Source: Acinetobacter sp. ANC 4648
Lineage (GTDB): Bacteria; Pseudomonadota; Gammaproteobacteria; Pseudomonadales; Moraxellaceae
Direction of reading: 5' to 3'
DNA: 64,000 nucleotides
Assembly (NCBI RefSeq): GCF_002135345.1
Contig: NZ_NEGI01000004.1
Location: forward strand, 30,891-94,890
This document shows positions 53,508 through 63,710 of the stretch, in pieces. The notes below the pieces were generated by a model. That model saw nothing but the letters and a program-made list of their open reading frames with translations. It searched no databases and was not told the origin of the DNA. Position numbers and translations under genes: made by a program. Position 1 is the first letter of the stretch. Each line of letters starts with the position of its first letter.

Positions 53508-54296
53508 TTAGCGCACGATTCCACGCTTTGAAGCTTCCAATGAATCAATTAATAATTGAACTTCAGCAACTTCAGGTAAAATCTCTGCTCGAATCTGCTG
53601 AATGGCTTGCACCGTAGTCAAATTAGATTTATAAATTAGCTTAAATGCCTCTCTTAAACCCTGAATAACATTCTTCGACCAACCTTTACGTCGCATACCC
53701 TCAATGTTCATACCAAATGCATGTGCTGGATTCCCAGAAACCATAACATAAGCAGGAACATCTTTCAGGATAAGCGAGGCACCACCAATCATACTGTATG
53801 AATCGATACGACAAAATTGATGAATACCTGAGTTACCGCCAACAATTACATAATTACCAATACGAACATGTCCAGCAATACCGACATTATTGGCAAAAAT
53901 ATTATGATCACCCACCACACAATCATGCGCAAGATGCGTATTAACCATCAACAGGTTATGACTACCGAGCTTGGTCAAGCTCTGGTCTTGTATAGTGCCA
54001 CGATGTAGACTGCAATGTTCACGAATTTGGTTATGATCACCAATTTCAAGCCAAGTTTCTTCACCTTGATATTTTAAATCTTGACAAACCTCACCAATAC
54101 TCGCGAACTGAAATATCTCATTATGTTCGCCAATACGGGTAAATCCACCAACAACAACATGTGAATGTAGTTTAGTTCCTGCACCAATAGTGACCTTTGG
54201 ACCAATAATTGAATAGGGTCCAATACGTACGTCAGGTGCAATAATTGCAGTTGGATCAATAATTGCTGTTGGATGAATTAAATCTTGATTACTCAT
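53508..54296 (-). CDS. lpxA: UDP-N-acetylglucosamine acyltransferase
   Basis: 262 residues. Left-handed beta helix of hexapeptide repeats ('IHPTAIIDPTAIIAPDVRIGPYSIIGPKVTIGAGTKL'), the catalytic His in 'LMVNTHLAHDCVVGDHN', and a helical C-terminus. First step of lipid A synthesis. Its start overlaps fabZ by 4 bases; last gene of the long envelope operon. Confidence 0.96.
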   Translation of the reverse strand: MSNQDLIHPTAIIDPTAIIAPDVRIGPYSIIGPKVTIGAGTKLHSHVVVGGFTRIGEHNEIFQFASIGEVCQDLKYQGEETWLEIGDHNQIREHCSLHRGTIQDQSLTKLGSHNLLMVNTHLAHDCVVGDHNIFANNVGIAGHVRIGNYVIVGGNSGIHQFCRIDSYSMIGGASLILKDVPAYVMVSGNPAHAFGMNIEGMRRKGWSKNVIQGLREAFKLIYKSNLTTVQAIQQIRAEILPEVAEVQLLIDSLEASKRGIVR

Positions 54297-54778
54297 GCCT
54301 GCTCTAATTTCTGATGAGAAATGATAATTTCAGCGGTTGCTGCTACTATGCCGTCTACACTAGCAGTACATAAATATTTGTAAATGCCACGTTTTTGCAT
54401 AAGTAACTCAGATTTTAACACGAGTTGATCACCTGGCACGACTTGTTTTTTAAAACGTATTTTTTCAGCACCTGCAAAAAGAAACAAAGACCCCGCTCGT
54501 GGTTTCTCATCATTCATGATAAAACCCAGCACGCCAGATACTTGCGCCATCGCTTCAACAATTAAAACGCCCGGCATAATCGGGTAACCCGGAAAATGAC
54601 CTTGCATAAATTCTTCATTAATTGAAACGTTTTTATACCCAACAATTCCATTCTCGGTAACTTCTGTTACACGATCTACAAGCAAAAATGGATAACGATG
54701 CGGTAAATACTCACGTATCGTTTGAGTTTGCATAGGTAATTCAGGAACCGAAAAAGGTAGAGATTTTGACTCAGTCAT
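54293..54778 (-). CDS. fabZ: 3-hydroxyacyl-ACP dehydratase FabZ
   Basis: 161 residues, hot-dog fold. Catalytic His in YLPHRYPFLLVDRV and Glu in GHFPGYPIMPGVLIVEAMAQ. Dehydrates 3-hydroxyacyl-ACP in fatty acid elongation and competes with LpxA for substrate, which fits its place between lpxD and lpxA. Confidence 0.96.
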   Translation of the reverse strand: MTESKSLPFSVPELPMQTQTIREYLPHRYPFLLVDRVTEVTENGIVGYKNVSINEEFMQGHFPGYPIMPGVLIVEAMAQVSGVLGFIMNDEKPRAGSLFLFAGAEKIRFKKQVVPGDQLVLKSELLMQKRGIYKYLCTASVDGIVAATAEIIISHQKLEQA

Positions 54779-54780
54779 AA

Positions 54781-55854
54781 TTATTTACGCGATTTTAAAG
54801 TTGATTCAATGGACTCGATTTGAGTCTGCATATGATCTATTTGTTTCACTAATTTGGTCAATGGCACATCTGCTAATTGTCTCAAGCGAACAACCGTACG
54901 TTTCCAATGATTAGTTTCAAACTGTCCAGTTCCAGAAGAATATGAACCTGCCTCAGAAATATTTTTTGAGACCATTGACATTCCAGTAACTGTTACATTA
55001 TCTGCAATAGTAATGTGTCCTACAATACCTACACCACCCGCAAGCACACAGTTTTTGCCAATTATTGTACTTCCTGCAATCCCACTTTTTGCAGCAATCG
55101 CAGTATGGGCACCAATATGAACGTTATGCGCGATTTGCACAAGGTTATCAATAATTACACCATCTTCAAGAATTGTGTCATTTAAGGCACCACGGTCAAC
55201 ACTGCAATTTGAACCAATACGCACATCATTTCCAATACGCACCGAGCCAAGTTGTGCAATTCGGTTCCATTTTCCCTGATAAGGTGCAAAGCCAAATCCC
55301 TCACCACCAATCACTGTATTCGCATGAATACGAACTCGATCTGCAAGCTTAGAATAGCCTGTGATGGTTACATGCGAATCAATAAAACAATGCCGACCAA
55401 TCTCAACACCATCATCAATTTTGACATGTGACTGAATAATAGAATTCTCGCCCACTACACAGTTTTCACCAATCACCACATAGTGACCAATATAAGCTGT
55501 ATCTGAGACAATCGCAGATGGATCGATTTGCGCTGTACTTTCAATGCCACGTTTTAATACTTTAGCTTCAAAAGCATGGGTTAAAATAGCAAAAGCTAAA
55601 TAGGGATTCTGTACCACAATAAAATTATGATGTTGATCTGATAACTGATCTTTGAGTGCTGCAGTTACGATTAAAGCACCAGCTTTTGAAGCTTTTGCTT
55701 CCGCTAAATATTTATCGCCATTCACAAAAGAAATTTGATCAGATTGAGCTTGCTCTAAACTCGCCAAGCTCGTTAGAACAAGATTTGATTGACCTATTGG
55801 CTCACCTTGAACAAGTTGAGCCAATTCATCAAGTTGAAAACGTGTAGAGATCAT
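54781..55854 (-). CDS. lpxD: UDP-3-O-(3-hydroxymyristoyl)glucosamine N-acyltransferase
   Basis: 357 residues. N-terminal uridine-binding domain, then a long left-handed beta helix; the catalytic His lies in '[28 protein letters not shown]'. A C-terminal helix ([19 protein letters not shown]) packs on the trimer. Third step of lipid A synthesis. Spaced 2 bases before fabZ. Confidence 0.96.
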   Translation of the reverse strand: MISTRFQLDELAQLVQGEPIGQSNLVLTSLASLEQAQSDQISFVNGDKYLAEAKASKAGALIVTAALKDQLSDQHHNFIVVQNPYLAFAILTHAFEAKVLKRGIESTAQIDPSAIVSDTAYIGHYVVIGENCVVGENSIIQSHVKIDDGVEIGRHCFIDSHVTITGYSKLADRVRIHANTVIGGEGFGFAPYQGKWNRIAQLGSVRIGNDVRIGSNCSVDRGALNDTILEDGVIIDNLVQIAHNVHIGAHTAIAAKSGIAGSTIIGKNCVLAGGVGIVGHITIADNVTVTGMSMVSKNISEAGSYSSGTGQFETNHWKRTVVRLRQLADVPLTKLVKQIDHMQTQIESIESTLKSRK

Positions 55855-55857
55855 TGA

Positions 55858-56343
55858 TTATTTGATTGCATTAACCTTTTGAATCATTTTAGCAGTTAAA
55901 TCATATTTTGGGTCAAATGCAATTGCGGAATTCTTGTTCAAAACAAAGTCTAAACTGTTTTCTTGACGTAATTGTTCAGCAGCTTGCTTCACACGCGTTT
56001 CAAAAACGGTATTCGTCCCTTGAATTGTCGATTGAACTTTAGTTTGCACACCTTGTTGAATCGTTTGAAATTCAGTTACTTTCGCTTGATACTGTGTATT
56101 AATTTGCTGAACATTTGCACCTTGCACTTGAGCTTTTTGTTTTAACGCTTCAATTTCTTTAGTAATTTGCTCAAGTTTTGCAGTTTGTGGTTTTACAGAT
56201 TGCTCCAAACTTGCATTTTGTTGTTTTAAGTAAGTACTACTTTCAACCACTTTTTCCAAGTCTACCACTCCATAACCTGCGGCATGAGCAAAACCAGTAA
56301 GACTCAAACTTAATCCTAAAAGTGCATAAGTCATTTTTTTCAT
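55858..56343 (-). CDS. skp: Periplasmic chaperone Skp/OmpH
   Basis: 161 residues with a Sec signal (TYALLGLSLSLTGFAHA). Trimeric prefoldin-like helical chaperone: 'GVVDLEKVVESSTYLKQQNASLEQSVKPQTAKLEQITKEIEALKQ ... SLDFVLNKNSAIAFDPKYDLTAKMIQKVN'. Carries unfolded outer-membrane proteins to BamA, encoded just upstream. Confidence 0.93.
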   Translation of the reverse strand: MKKMTYALLGLSLSLTGFAHAAGYGVVDLEKVVESSTYLKQQNASLEQSVKPQTAKLEQITKEIEALKQKAQVQGANVQQINTQYQAKVTEFQTIQQGVQTKVQSTIQGTNTVFETRVKQAAEQLRQENSLDFVLNKNSAIAFDPKYDLTAKMIQKVNAIK

Positions 56344-56384
56344 ATTATTTCCTTTTATCGTATTAAAAGATTAGATGATCGTAC

Positions 56385-58904
56385 TTAGAAAGTACGACCA
56401 ATTTCAAATTGAATTTCCTTGGTTTGATCACCTGGTTTGTCATTCAATGGGAATGCATAACTCAATGATAACGGCCCAATCATGGTAATCCAAGTAAAGC
56501 CAACGCCCACGCTATAGCGTAAATTACCTAAATCAAACTTATTATTATCTTGGCAGTATTGTTTCGCATCAATCGGTGTTGTTGAACCATCAAGGTATAA
56601 ACTTCCATGAGGAATATTACACTGAGTATCAAAAACTTGTGCACCTTCCGCAAAAATCACTGGACGAACTTGGCGTGCCCAATCCCCTTTAAATGGAACA
56701 GGCAATGCTAATTCAGTACCAAATTGCACCAAAGCATTCCCACCGACTTCTTCAGGGTTATAATCTTTAGTTTTACGTTCATTATACGTTACACCCGGAT
56801 ATTTTGGCCCAAGCGTACTATTGTCATAGCCACGTACCGAACCATAACCACCAGCATAGAAGTTTTTATAGAATGGTAAATCATTACCATAACCTAACTT
56901 ACCATAACCACGTAACACAAAATCTTTACCTAAAGGTAAAAATGCTTGCGTATCAAACGTTAGTTTTTGATATTCAACATCGCTTCCTGGCAATGCAATT
57001 TCTGCATTAACACGATGTGACATACCAGTGGTTGGGAATATTGGACGGTTTAAAGTATTGTACGACCAACCTAAATTTAAGTTATACGTTAAGAACTCGC
57101 CTTCGAATTTATTTCCGTATTCAATTTCAGGTTTTGAACAAGGCTCATACCCTGTAATGTTGCCTTTATCATCTTTAATTGGCACAAGGTCAACAGGACA
57201 ATATTTTTCAGAACCTGTTTGTTTACCACCATTTGCCAACAAATAATCTCGCACATACGTCGAAACATAAGGACCTGTGGTGACTTTAGTTTTGTCAACA
57301 TTCAGACCTGCACTAATATTTTGGTTTTCATCAATTGGATAACCAAAAGTCAGACCGCCACCCAAACTGTCCGTCACATAGTTATTGACGTTATAGTCAT
57401 TATTTAATTTAGTTTTACGATAATACATATTGTAACCACGACTTACACCATCAATCGTGAAATATGGATCAGTAACACTTAAGTTATAATAATCTTGAGT
57501 TTCAGAACGTGATAAATCAATAGAAACTCGATTCCCAGTTCCCAAAAAGTTGGTTTGGCTTAAACCTGCTTGGAATGTAATACCACCACTTTGCGAATAA
57601 CCCACCGCCAAGGTACTGGTCCCTGAATGTTGCTCTTCAACCTCAATATTTAAATCGACTTGATCTGGCGAATTGGGAACACGAGCAGGTTTTACATTAA
57701 CTTTACTGAAAAAACCAGTTCGCTCTAAACGAACTTTGGATAAATCAATTTTTTCATTACTCGCCAATGCACCTTCCATTTGGCGCATTTCACGACGTAG
57801 CACTTCATCCGCAGTTTTACTATTACCTGTAAAATTAATCCGTCGAACTGTAACTTGCTGACCTGGATTAATATAATAATTCAAATCAACAGTACGTGTT
57901 TCATTATTGATTTCAGGAACAACATTCACTTCTGAATAGTAATAGCCCGCATTACCATATTTACGCAATAATAATTGTTTAACCGCATTCACTTTTTCTT
58001 GTGAATACGTTTCACCATCTTTATAAATTTGAAGCGCTTTTAATTCATCTGGCTTATATAATGCATCACCTAGGAATTTAGATTCACCAAACTTAAATTG
58101 CTCACCTTCATGTACTGACACTTCAATAAAGATGTTCTTTTTATCTTCACTAATATTGAGGTTTGAGCTGTTAATATCAAAATTGATATAACCTTTATTC
58201 AAATAAAGTGCACGTAAAGCTTCTAAGCTTGCAGCCATTTTTTCACGTGCATAACGATCATTACGTGAAATAACCGACAACCAACCGCTCTCTTTTACCG
58301 CAAAGACTTGTTTAATTTCATCATCTTTAAAAACAGTATTACCAATCACATTGATATCAAATACTTTCGCAGGCTTACCTTCGTTAAAGTTAATATCTAA
58401 ATCTACGCGGTTATTAGGGCGTGCAACAGTCTCAACCTTAATACTTGAGTCATAGCGACCTTGCTGTGCATATTGCTGCTCAAGCTCAGTTTCTAAGATT
58501 TGAAGGGATGATTTCTTTAAAACTTCACCTTCAGCTAAACCCATTTTTTTCAAGCCTTCTTCCAAGGCTTCTTTAGGAATTAGCTTATTTCCCTTAAAAT
58601 TAATTTTAGAAATGACAGGACGTTCAATCACCGTAAAAACTAAAACATCATTTTCTTTTGATGCTTTAATATCATCAAATAGATTAGAGGCATACAGCGC
58701 ACGTATCGCTTCTGCAATCGCAGGATCATTAACACGATCACCACTATTGATTGGCAACATGCCAAGCACATTACTCTGCGCCAAACGAACTAAACCATCT
58801 ACACGTATATCACGTGCGATAAACTCGTCTGCCGCATATACTTGTTGTACTGCTGCCATCGCACTAACGAGCGCCAATGGCATAAATAAATGTGAGTGCT
58901 GCAT
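56385..58904 (-). CDS. bamA: Outer membrane protein assembly factor BamA
   Basis: 839 residues with a signal peptide ending AAVQQVYA. Five POTRA domains (starting 'FIARDIRVDGLVRLAQSNVLGMLPI') and a 16-strand barrel with 'FYAGGYGSVRGYDNSTLGPKY', the VRGF/Y loop 6 motif, and the terminal Phe (EIQFEIGRTF). Inserts beta-barrel proteins into the outer membrane and is essential. Confidence 0.97.
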   Translation of the reverse strand: MQHSHLFMPLALVSAMAAVQQVYAADEFIARDIRVDGLVRLAQSNVLGMLPINSGDRVNDPAIAEAIRALYASNLFDDIKASKENDVLVFTVIERPVISKINFKGNKLIPKEALEEGLKKMGLAEGEVLKKSSLQILETELEQQYAQQGRYDSSIKVETVARPNNRVDLDINFNEGKPAKVFDINVIGNTVFKDDEIKQVFAVKESGWLSVISRNDRYAREKMAASLEALRALYLNKGYINFDINSSNLNISEDKKNIFIEVSVHEGEQFKFGESKFLGDALYKPDELKALQIYKDGETYSQEKVNAVKQLLLRKYGNAGYYYSEVNVVPEINNETRTVDLNYYINPGQQVTVRRINFTGNSKTADEVLRREMRQMEGALASNEKIDLSKVRLERTGFFSKVNVKPARVPNSPDQVDLNIEVEEQHSGTSTLAVGYSQSGGITFQAGLSQTNFLGTGNRVSIDLSRSETQDYYNLSVTDPYFTIDGVSRGYNMYYRKTKLNNDYNVNNYVTDSLGGGLTFGYPIDENQNISAGLNVDKTKVTTGPYVSTYVRDYLLANGGKQTGSEKYCPVDLVPIKDDKGNITGYEPCSKPEIEYGNKFEGEFLTYNLNLGWSYNTLNRPIFPTTGMSHRVNAEIALPGSDVEYQKLTFDTQAFLPLGKDFVLRGYGKLGYGNDLPFYKNFYAGGYGSVRGYDNSTLGPKYPGVTYNERKTKDYNPEEVGGNALVQFGTELALPVPFKGDWARQVRPVIFAEGAQVFDTQCNIPHGSLYLDGSTTPIDAKQYCQDNNKFDLGNLRYSVGVGFTWITMIGPLSLSYAFPLNDKPGDQTKEIQFEIGRTF

Positions 58905-58942
58905 GCCTATTATTTTCCAGTCAGTTAATTTCTACGATCACG

Positions 58943-60298
58943 CTATAAACGCATAAAATCATTAAATATTGCAAGGAACATCATACTTCCGAGCAGTAGC
59001 ATACCAATTTTCAAGCCAACCATTTGTATTTGTTCAGAAACAGGTTTACCACGAATTGCTTCAACAATGTAATACACCAGATGCCCACCATCCAACATAG
59101 GAATAGGAAGCAAATTTAAAATCCCTAAACTCACACTCATAAGTGCCATAAATGAGATATAAGTTTGCCACCCCATTTCAGCACTTTGTCCAGCAACTTT
59201 CGCAATCGTGATCGGCCCAGATAAATTATCTAAACCAATTAATCCACGAACCATTTTTACCATAGAACTCAAAATCATACCCGAAAGTTGACCTGTTTTT
59301 TCTACAGCAACCACCAATGCTTCAGCAGGATTATATTGAATTGTTTGTTTATATTCAGCAGGAATATTTATTTTAGATGTCTGTGCTTGAACACCTAACA
59401 TCCCTGTGACATTGCCCATACTATCACGCTTACCTTGTGGCATCACTTGCAGGTGTAGCATTTGACCATTACGTAATACATCAATATTCAACAATTTTTC
59501 AGGTGATTTTTGTACCACATCAACTACATCAAACCAATCCTTCATTTTGACTTGATTAATAGCAATAATTTCATCGCCTTGCTTCATACCTTGACGAATT
59601 GCAGCACCATCATCACTCATCTTATATACTAATGCTGGAATATATGGACGATAAGGTACAAAGCCCAAGATATCTAGAGGTGATTGACTTTGATCTTTAA
59701 GAAAGTTTTGGATAGGAAGATCAAATGTTTTCAGCTGACCTTGATGTTCTGCTTGAATTTGAATTTTCCCAGTTTCGCCAACACGATTGACCAGTGCATA
59801 ATTTAACTTTTCCCAAGTCGGCGTATCAGTTCCATCCACACGAACAATTTTATCACCAGCTTGCATCTGAACAGTTGCCGCAGGTGTATTGGGTAAAATT
59901 TTACCAATACGTGTATTCAATTGCTCTTGTGATGGAAGAAATAAAATCCAAAACAAAACAACAGCAAAAATCAAATTAATCAAAGGCCCCGCCGCAACAA
60001 TTGCAAAACGTTTCCATACAGACTGACGATTAAACGCATAAGGCAAATCTTCTGCGCTAACATTACCTTCGCGCTCATCCAACATTTTCACATAACCACC
60101 CAGTGGTAATGCTGAAAGTTGGTATTGAATTCCCGATTTTTTAGATGTCCATTTAAATAATGTTGGGCCAAAACCAATCGAATAAACTAAAACTTTAACA
60201 CCCAATTTACGTGCAACCCAATAATGCCCAAACTCATGTATTGCAATAAGTGGACCTAATAGGAAAATCGCAGCAACAATGATAAATAACACATTCAT
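58943..60298 (-). CDS. rseP: Site-2 protease RseP
   Basis: 451 residues. HEFGH zinc site at residues 22-26 in the first membrane helix, two PDZ domains (about 110-300), and 'LNLLPIPMLDGGHL' with the third ligand Asp near the C-terminus. Cleaves membrane anchors such as anti-sigma factors and signal peptide remnants. 2 bases after dxr in the operon. Confidence 0.95.
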   Translation of the reverse strand: MNVLFIIVAAIFLLGPLIAIHEFGHYWVARKLGVKVLVYSIGFGPTLFKWTSKKSGIQYQLSALPLGGYVKMLDEREGNVSAEDLPYAFNRQSVWKRFAIVAAGPLINLIFAVVLFWILFLPSQEQLNTRIGKILPNTPAATVQMQAGDKIVRVDGTDTPTWEKLNYALVNRVGETGKIQIQAEHQGQLKTFDLPIQNFLKDQSQSPLDILGFVPYRPYIPALVYKMSDDGAAIRQGMKQGDEIIAINQVKMKDWFDVVDVVQKSPEKLLNIDVLRNGQMLHLQVMPQGKRDSMGNVTGMLGVQAQTSKINIPAEYKQTIQYNPAEALVVAVEKTGQLSGMILSSMVKMVRGLIGLDNLSGPITIAKVAGQSAEMGWQTYISFMALMSVSLGILNLLPIPMLDGGHLVYYIVEAIRGKPVSEQIQMVGLKIGMLLLGSMMFLAIFNDFMRL

Positions 60299-60300
60299 GA

Positions 60301-61497
60301 TCAGCTTTCCAATTGGGTAATACGCTGTGAGGCAACAGCTCTTGCATATTGATCGATATGTAAAATCGCTTCAATCGAATCTGCGGAAGCATTCTGAACT
60401 TGATTTAGTGTATGCTCAACAACTTGTGCAATTTGTAAAAATGTAATGTGCTGCTGTAAAAATGCTGCAACTGCAACTTCATTGGCTGCATTTAAAATCG
60501 CAGGTGCCAATCCATTGGCTTGCATCGCTTCACGGGCCAACCTTAAAGCTGGAAAACGAATTAAATCAGGTGCTTGAAAATCAAGTTGCGAATGCATAAA
60601 TAAATCTAATGGTGGTACATGTGTTTGAATACGTGTAGGCCATGCCAATGCATGTGCAATCGGCGTACACATATCAGGATTACCCATTTGAGCCAAAGTC
60701 GAACCATCCACATATTGAACCATTGAGTGAATAATACTTTGTGGATGCACCACCACTGTAACAAAATGTTCTTTAATTGAAAATAAATGACACGCTTCGA
60801 TTAACTCCAATCCTTTATTCATTAAAGTTGCGGAGTCGACCGAAATTTTTTGCCCCATCGACCAGTTTGGATGTTTACAAGCTTGTGAAGGAGTCACTTT
60901 CGCAAGCTGCTCTAAACTGTGATTTAAGAATGGGCCACCTGATGCGGTCAGTAAAATTTGCTTGACACCAAGTGTAGGCTCACCATTTTTTTCTATTTGT
61001 AAATAATTTTGCGGTAAACATTGAAAAATTGCATTATGCTCAGAATCTACTGGTAACAATAAAGCATGATGATCTTTTGCCGCTTGCATCATGATATCAC
61101 CCGACATCACCAATGCTTCTTTATTGGCCAACAAGACACGCTTACCTGCTTTTACGGCAGCGAGTGTGGGTAGTAAGCCCGCAGCACCCACAATGGCAGC
61201 CATAACGATATCAACATCGGCATGTTCAGCAATCGAAATTAATCCCGCTTCATCAGTTAAAATTTCAATATCGTGCAAATGATAAGCTTGAAGCCTTTGT
61301 TGTAATTCATCAACTTGACTGGATGGAACAACAACGACTTTTGGTCGATATTGTTTGCATATTTCACCCAGCTCGTAAATTCGGCTATACGCTGTAATTG
61401 CAAAAACTGAGTATTCCTCAGGATGTTGCTCTAAAATTTTTAACGCACTTTGACCAATAGAACCGGTAACACCCAATATACAAACAGATTGTGACAT
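60301..61497 (-). CDS. dxr: 1-deoxy-D-xylulose 5-phosphate reductoisomerase
   Basis: 398 residues. NADPH-binding GVTGSIGQSALKIL, 'LANKEALVMSGDIM', 'LLPVDSEHNAIFQCLP', 'LTASGGPF' and 'HPNWSMGQKISVDSATLMNKGLE' with the metal ligands. First committed step of the MEP isoprenoid pathway, feeding uppS in the same operon. Confidence 0.96.
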   Translation of the reverse strand: MSQSVCILGVTGSIGQSALKILEQHPEEYSVFAITAYSRIYELGEICKQYRPKVVVVPSSQVDELQQRLQAYHLHDIEILTDEAGLISIAEHADVDIVMAAIVGAAGLLPTLAAVKAGKRVLLANKEALVMSGDIMMQAAKDHHALLLPVDSEHNAIFQCLPQNYLQIEKNGEPTLGVKQILLTASGGPFLNHSLEQLAKVTPSQACKHPNWSMGQKISVDSATLMNKGLELIEACHLFSIKEHFVTVVVHPQSIIHSMVQYVDGSTLAQMGNPDMCTPIAHALAWPTRIQTHVPPLDLFMHSQLDFQAPDLIRFPALRLAREAMQANGLAPAILNAANEVAVAAFLQQHITFLQIAQVVEHTLNQVQNASADSIEAILHIDQYARAVASQRITQLES

Positions 61498-62322
61498 CTA
61501 CAAATCTACACCAATAAGTTTTAAGACATACATTCCCGCTGCAAAAAATGGGGCTGCAGCAAGCAATGAATCAATTCGATCCAATACTCCGCCATGTCCT
61601 GGCAAAATACGACCTGAATCCTTAATGCCCGCACGACGCTTAATCATGGATTCAAATAAATCACCCAACACTGAACTAAACACAGTCACAATAGATAGGA
61701 TTAGGAAAAGAATATGTTGTGCAAAGGTTAAATGTAAATAAATGGACTGAACGACAATAATGACGATTGCCACGGTCATGATGCCACCAGCCAAACCTTC
61801 AATTGATTTATTTGGACTAACATTTGGTGCTAATTTACGCTTACCAAACTTACGCCCAACAAAGTAAGCCCCACTATCTGCCCCCCATACTAGCAGGAAC
61901 AAATACATTAACCACCACGGTGAGCTATCCCAGACTTCAAAAATTGCAGTCACCGCAGCACTGATTAAGACAATACCAATCAGACTTAATGAAGTATTAT
62001 ACCAACCATCATATTCAGGATACGCTTTGACCCAATAAATACTGAATATCCACGTGAGAATAGATGCACTCCATAACAGAAGTGCTAAATCGCTAAAATA
62101 TAAAGCGCAACCAGAAAGTAAAGCGGTAACGAGCCCAAAACAGCTCGCTTTTATTTTATTCACATGATCCGCACGATGTGGCATGAGTTTAAACCACTCA
62201 TAACCCGCAACCCCAGCAGCGATAATCATAAGTACTAACATTGGGTATTGTGAGGTTGTCGCAAACATACAGCTCAACACAACCGCCACTAACACCAATG
62301 CGGTAATTATCCGCTCTAACAT
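61498..62322 (-). CDS. cdsA: Phosphatidate cytidylyltransferase
   Basis: 274 residues with about eight membrane segments. The CDP-alcohol-forming signature 'SMIKRRAGIKDSGRILPGHGGVLDRIDSLLAAAPFF' is intact at the C-terminus. Makes CDP-diacylglycerol for all phospholipids. Confidence 0.95.
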   Translation of the reverse strand: MLERIITALVLVAVVLSCMFATTSQYPMLVLMIIAAGVAGYEWFKLMPHRADHVNKIKASCFGLVTALLSGCALYFSDLALLLWSASILTWIFSIYWVKAYPEYDGWYNTSLSLIGIVLISAAVTAIFEVWDSSPWWLMYLFLLVWGADSGAYFVGRKFGKRKLAPNVSPNKSIEGLAGGIMTVAIVIIVVQSIYLHLTFAQHILFLILSIVTVFSSVLGDLFESMIKRRAGIKDSGRILPGHGGVLDRIDSLLAAAPFFAAGMYVLKLIGVDL

Positions 62323-62324
62323 TA

Positions 62325-63074
62325 TTATTTCTCTATATGCTCTTGTTGAATTTGCTCAGAGGTTTTACCAAAACGTCTTTCACGTCCTGAGAAAACATTA
62401 AAAGCATGATCAAGTTCGGTGACGGTAAACTCAGGCCATAGGGTCTGGGTAAAATATAATTCCGCATAAGCCGCTTGCCAAAGCAAAAAGTTTGATAAGC
62501 GATAATCACCACCAGTACGAATCAATAAATCGACTGGTGCTAAATCACCTAGACTAATATGCTGACCAAATAAATCAGCATCAATTTGATTCACATCTAA
62601 CTGTTGATCTTTCACTTTTTGTGCAAGAATTTGTGCTGTATGTGCAATATCCCACATGCCACCATAACTGATCGCAATGGTTAAAGTCATATCAGTAAAC
62701 TTAGCAGTCTTGTGTTCAGCATACAACATTAAAGCCTGAAGTTCAGATGAAAGTCGACTACGATCACCAATGAACCGCAATGCAATTTCAAATTCTTCCA
62801 TACGTGGAATTTGCTCATGAATTGTTTCTTCTAACAATTTCATAAGCAATTCAACTTCAAACTGCGGTCGATTCCAGTTTTCACTGGAAAAAGCGAATAC
62901 AGTTAAAGCTTCAACCCCAACTTTACGGCAATGTTCAACAATCGGGTCAAGGACATACTTGCCTTCACGATGCCCAGCACCTTTTTCAAGCTGTTTCTTT
63001 TTCGCAAAACGATTGTTGCCATCCATAATGATGGCAACATGTTTTGGAAGAAGATATTCTTCTGATGTGGTCAT
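62325..63074 (-). CDS. uppS: Undecaprenyl diphosphate synthase
   Basis: 249 residues. cis-prenyltransferase motifs: VAIIMDGNNRFAKKK with the catalytic Asp, GHREGKYVLDPIVEHC, 'FAFSSENWNRP', and 'DLLIRTGGDYRLSNFLLWQAAYAELYF'. Makes the C55 carrier lipid for peptidoglycan and surface polysaccharides. Between frr and cdsA. Confidence 0.96.
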   Translation of the reverse strand: MTTSEEYLLPKHVAIIMDGNNRFAKKKQLEKGAGHREGKYVLDPIVEHCRKVGVEALTVFAFSSENWNRPQFEVELLMKLLEETIHEQIPRMEEFEIALRFIGDRSRLSSELQALMLYAEHKTAKFTDMTLTIAISYGGMWDIAHTAQILAQKVKDQQLDVNQIDADLFGQHISLGDLAPVDLLIRTGGDYRLSNFLLWQAAYAELYFTQTLWPEFTVTELDHAFNVFSGRERRFGKTSEQIQQEHIEK

Positions 63075-63080
63075 TAAACT

Positions 63081-63635
63081 TTAGACCTTCATCAACTCAG
63101 CTTCTTTTGCAGCAAGACGTTTATCAATCTCAGCTACATATTTATCCGTGATTTTTTGGATATCATCTGCTGCACGACGATCATCATCTTCAGAAATTTC
63201 TTTATCTTTCAACAATGATTTAATATCACCCAACACATCACGACGAATATTACGAACCGCAACTTTTGCATTTTCAGCTTCTGCACGTGCTACTTTTTGC
63301 ATATCACGACGAGTTTCTTCTGTAAGTGCAGGCATTGGTACACGAATCGTATCTGAAGTAATCGGGTTTAAGCCCAAACCAGCTTCACGAATCGCTTTAT
63401 CAATAGTAGACGTCATGGTGCGTTCAAATGGTTGTACTACCAAGGTACGAGAGTCCTCAAGACCCACGTTTGCTACTTGGTTTAATGGCACATCAGAACC
63501 ATAGTAAGGAACCATCACACCATTTAAAATTGATGGATTTGCACGGCCGGTACGAACTTTTGCAAAACCTTGCTCCATAGAGTCAAGGCTTTTTTGCATA
63601 CGTTCTTCACTATCTTTTTTAAGATCGTTAATCAT
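63081..63635 (-). CDS. frr: Ribosome recycling factor
   Basis: 184 residues. Domain I helices and domain II are typical: '[60 protein letters not shown]' and '[37 protein letters not shown]'. With EF-G it splits post-termination ribosomes. 75 bases after pyrH. Confidence 0.97.
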   Translation of the reverse strand: MINDLKKDSEERMQKSLDSMEQGFAKVRTGRANPSILNGVMVPYYGSDVPLNQVANVGLEDSRTLVVQPFERTMTSTIDKAIREAGLGLNPITSDTIRVPMPALTEETRRDMQKVARAEAENAKVAVRNIRRDVLGDIKSLLKDKEISEDDDRRAADDIQKITDKYVAEIDKRLAAKEAELMKV

Positions 63636-63710
63636 ATGATCTTCCTTACTTATTTATTTAAAGCTAAACTTAAAGTTCAGTAGTATAAAGAGCTTTCGAG
63701 TCCACGTACA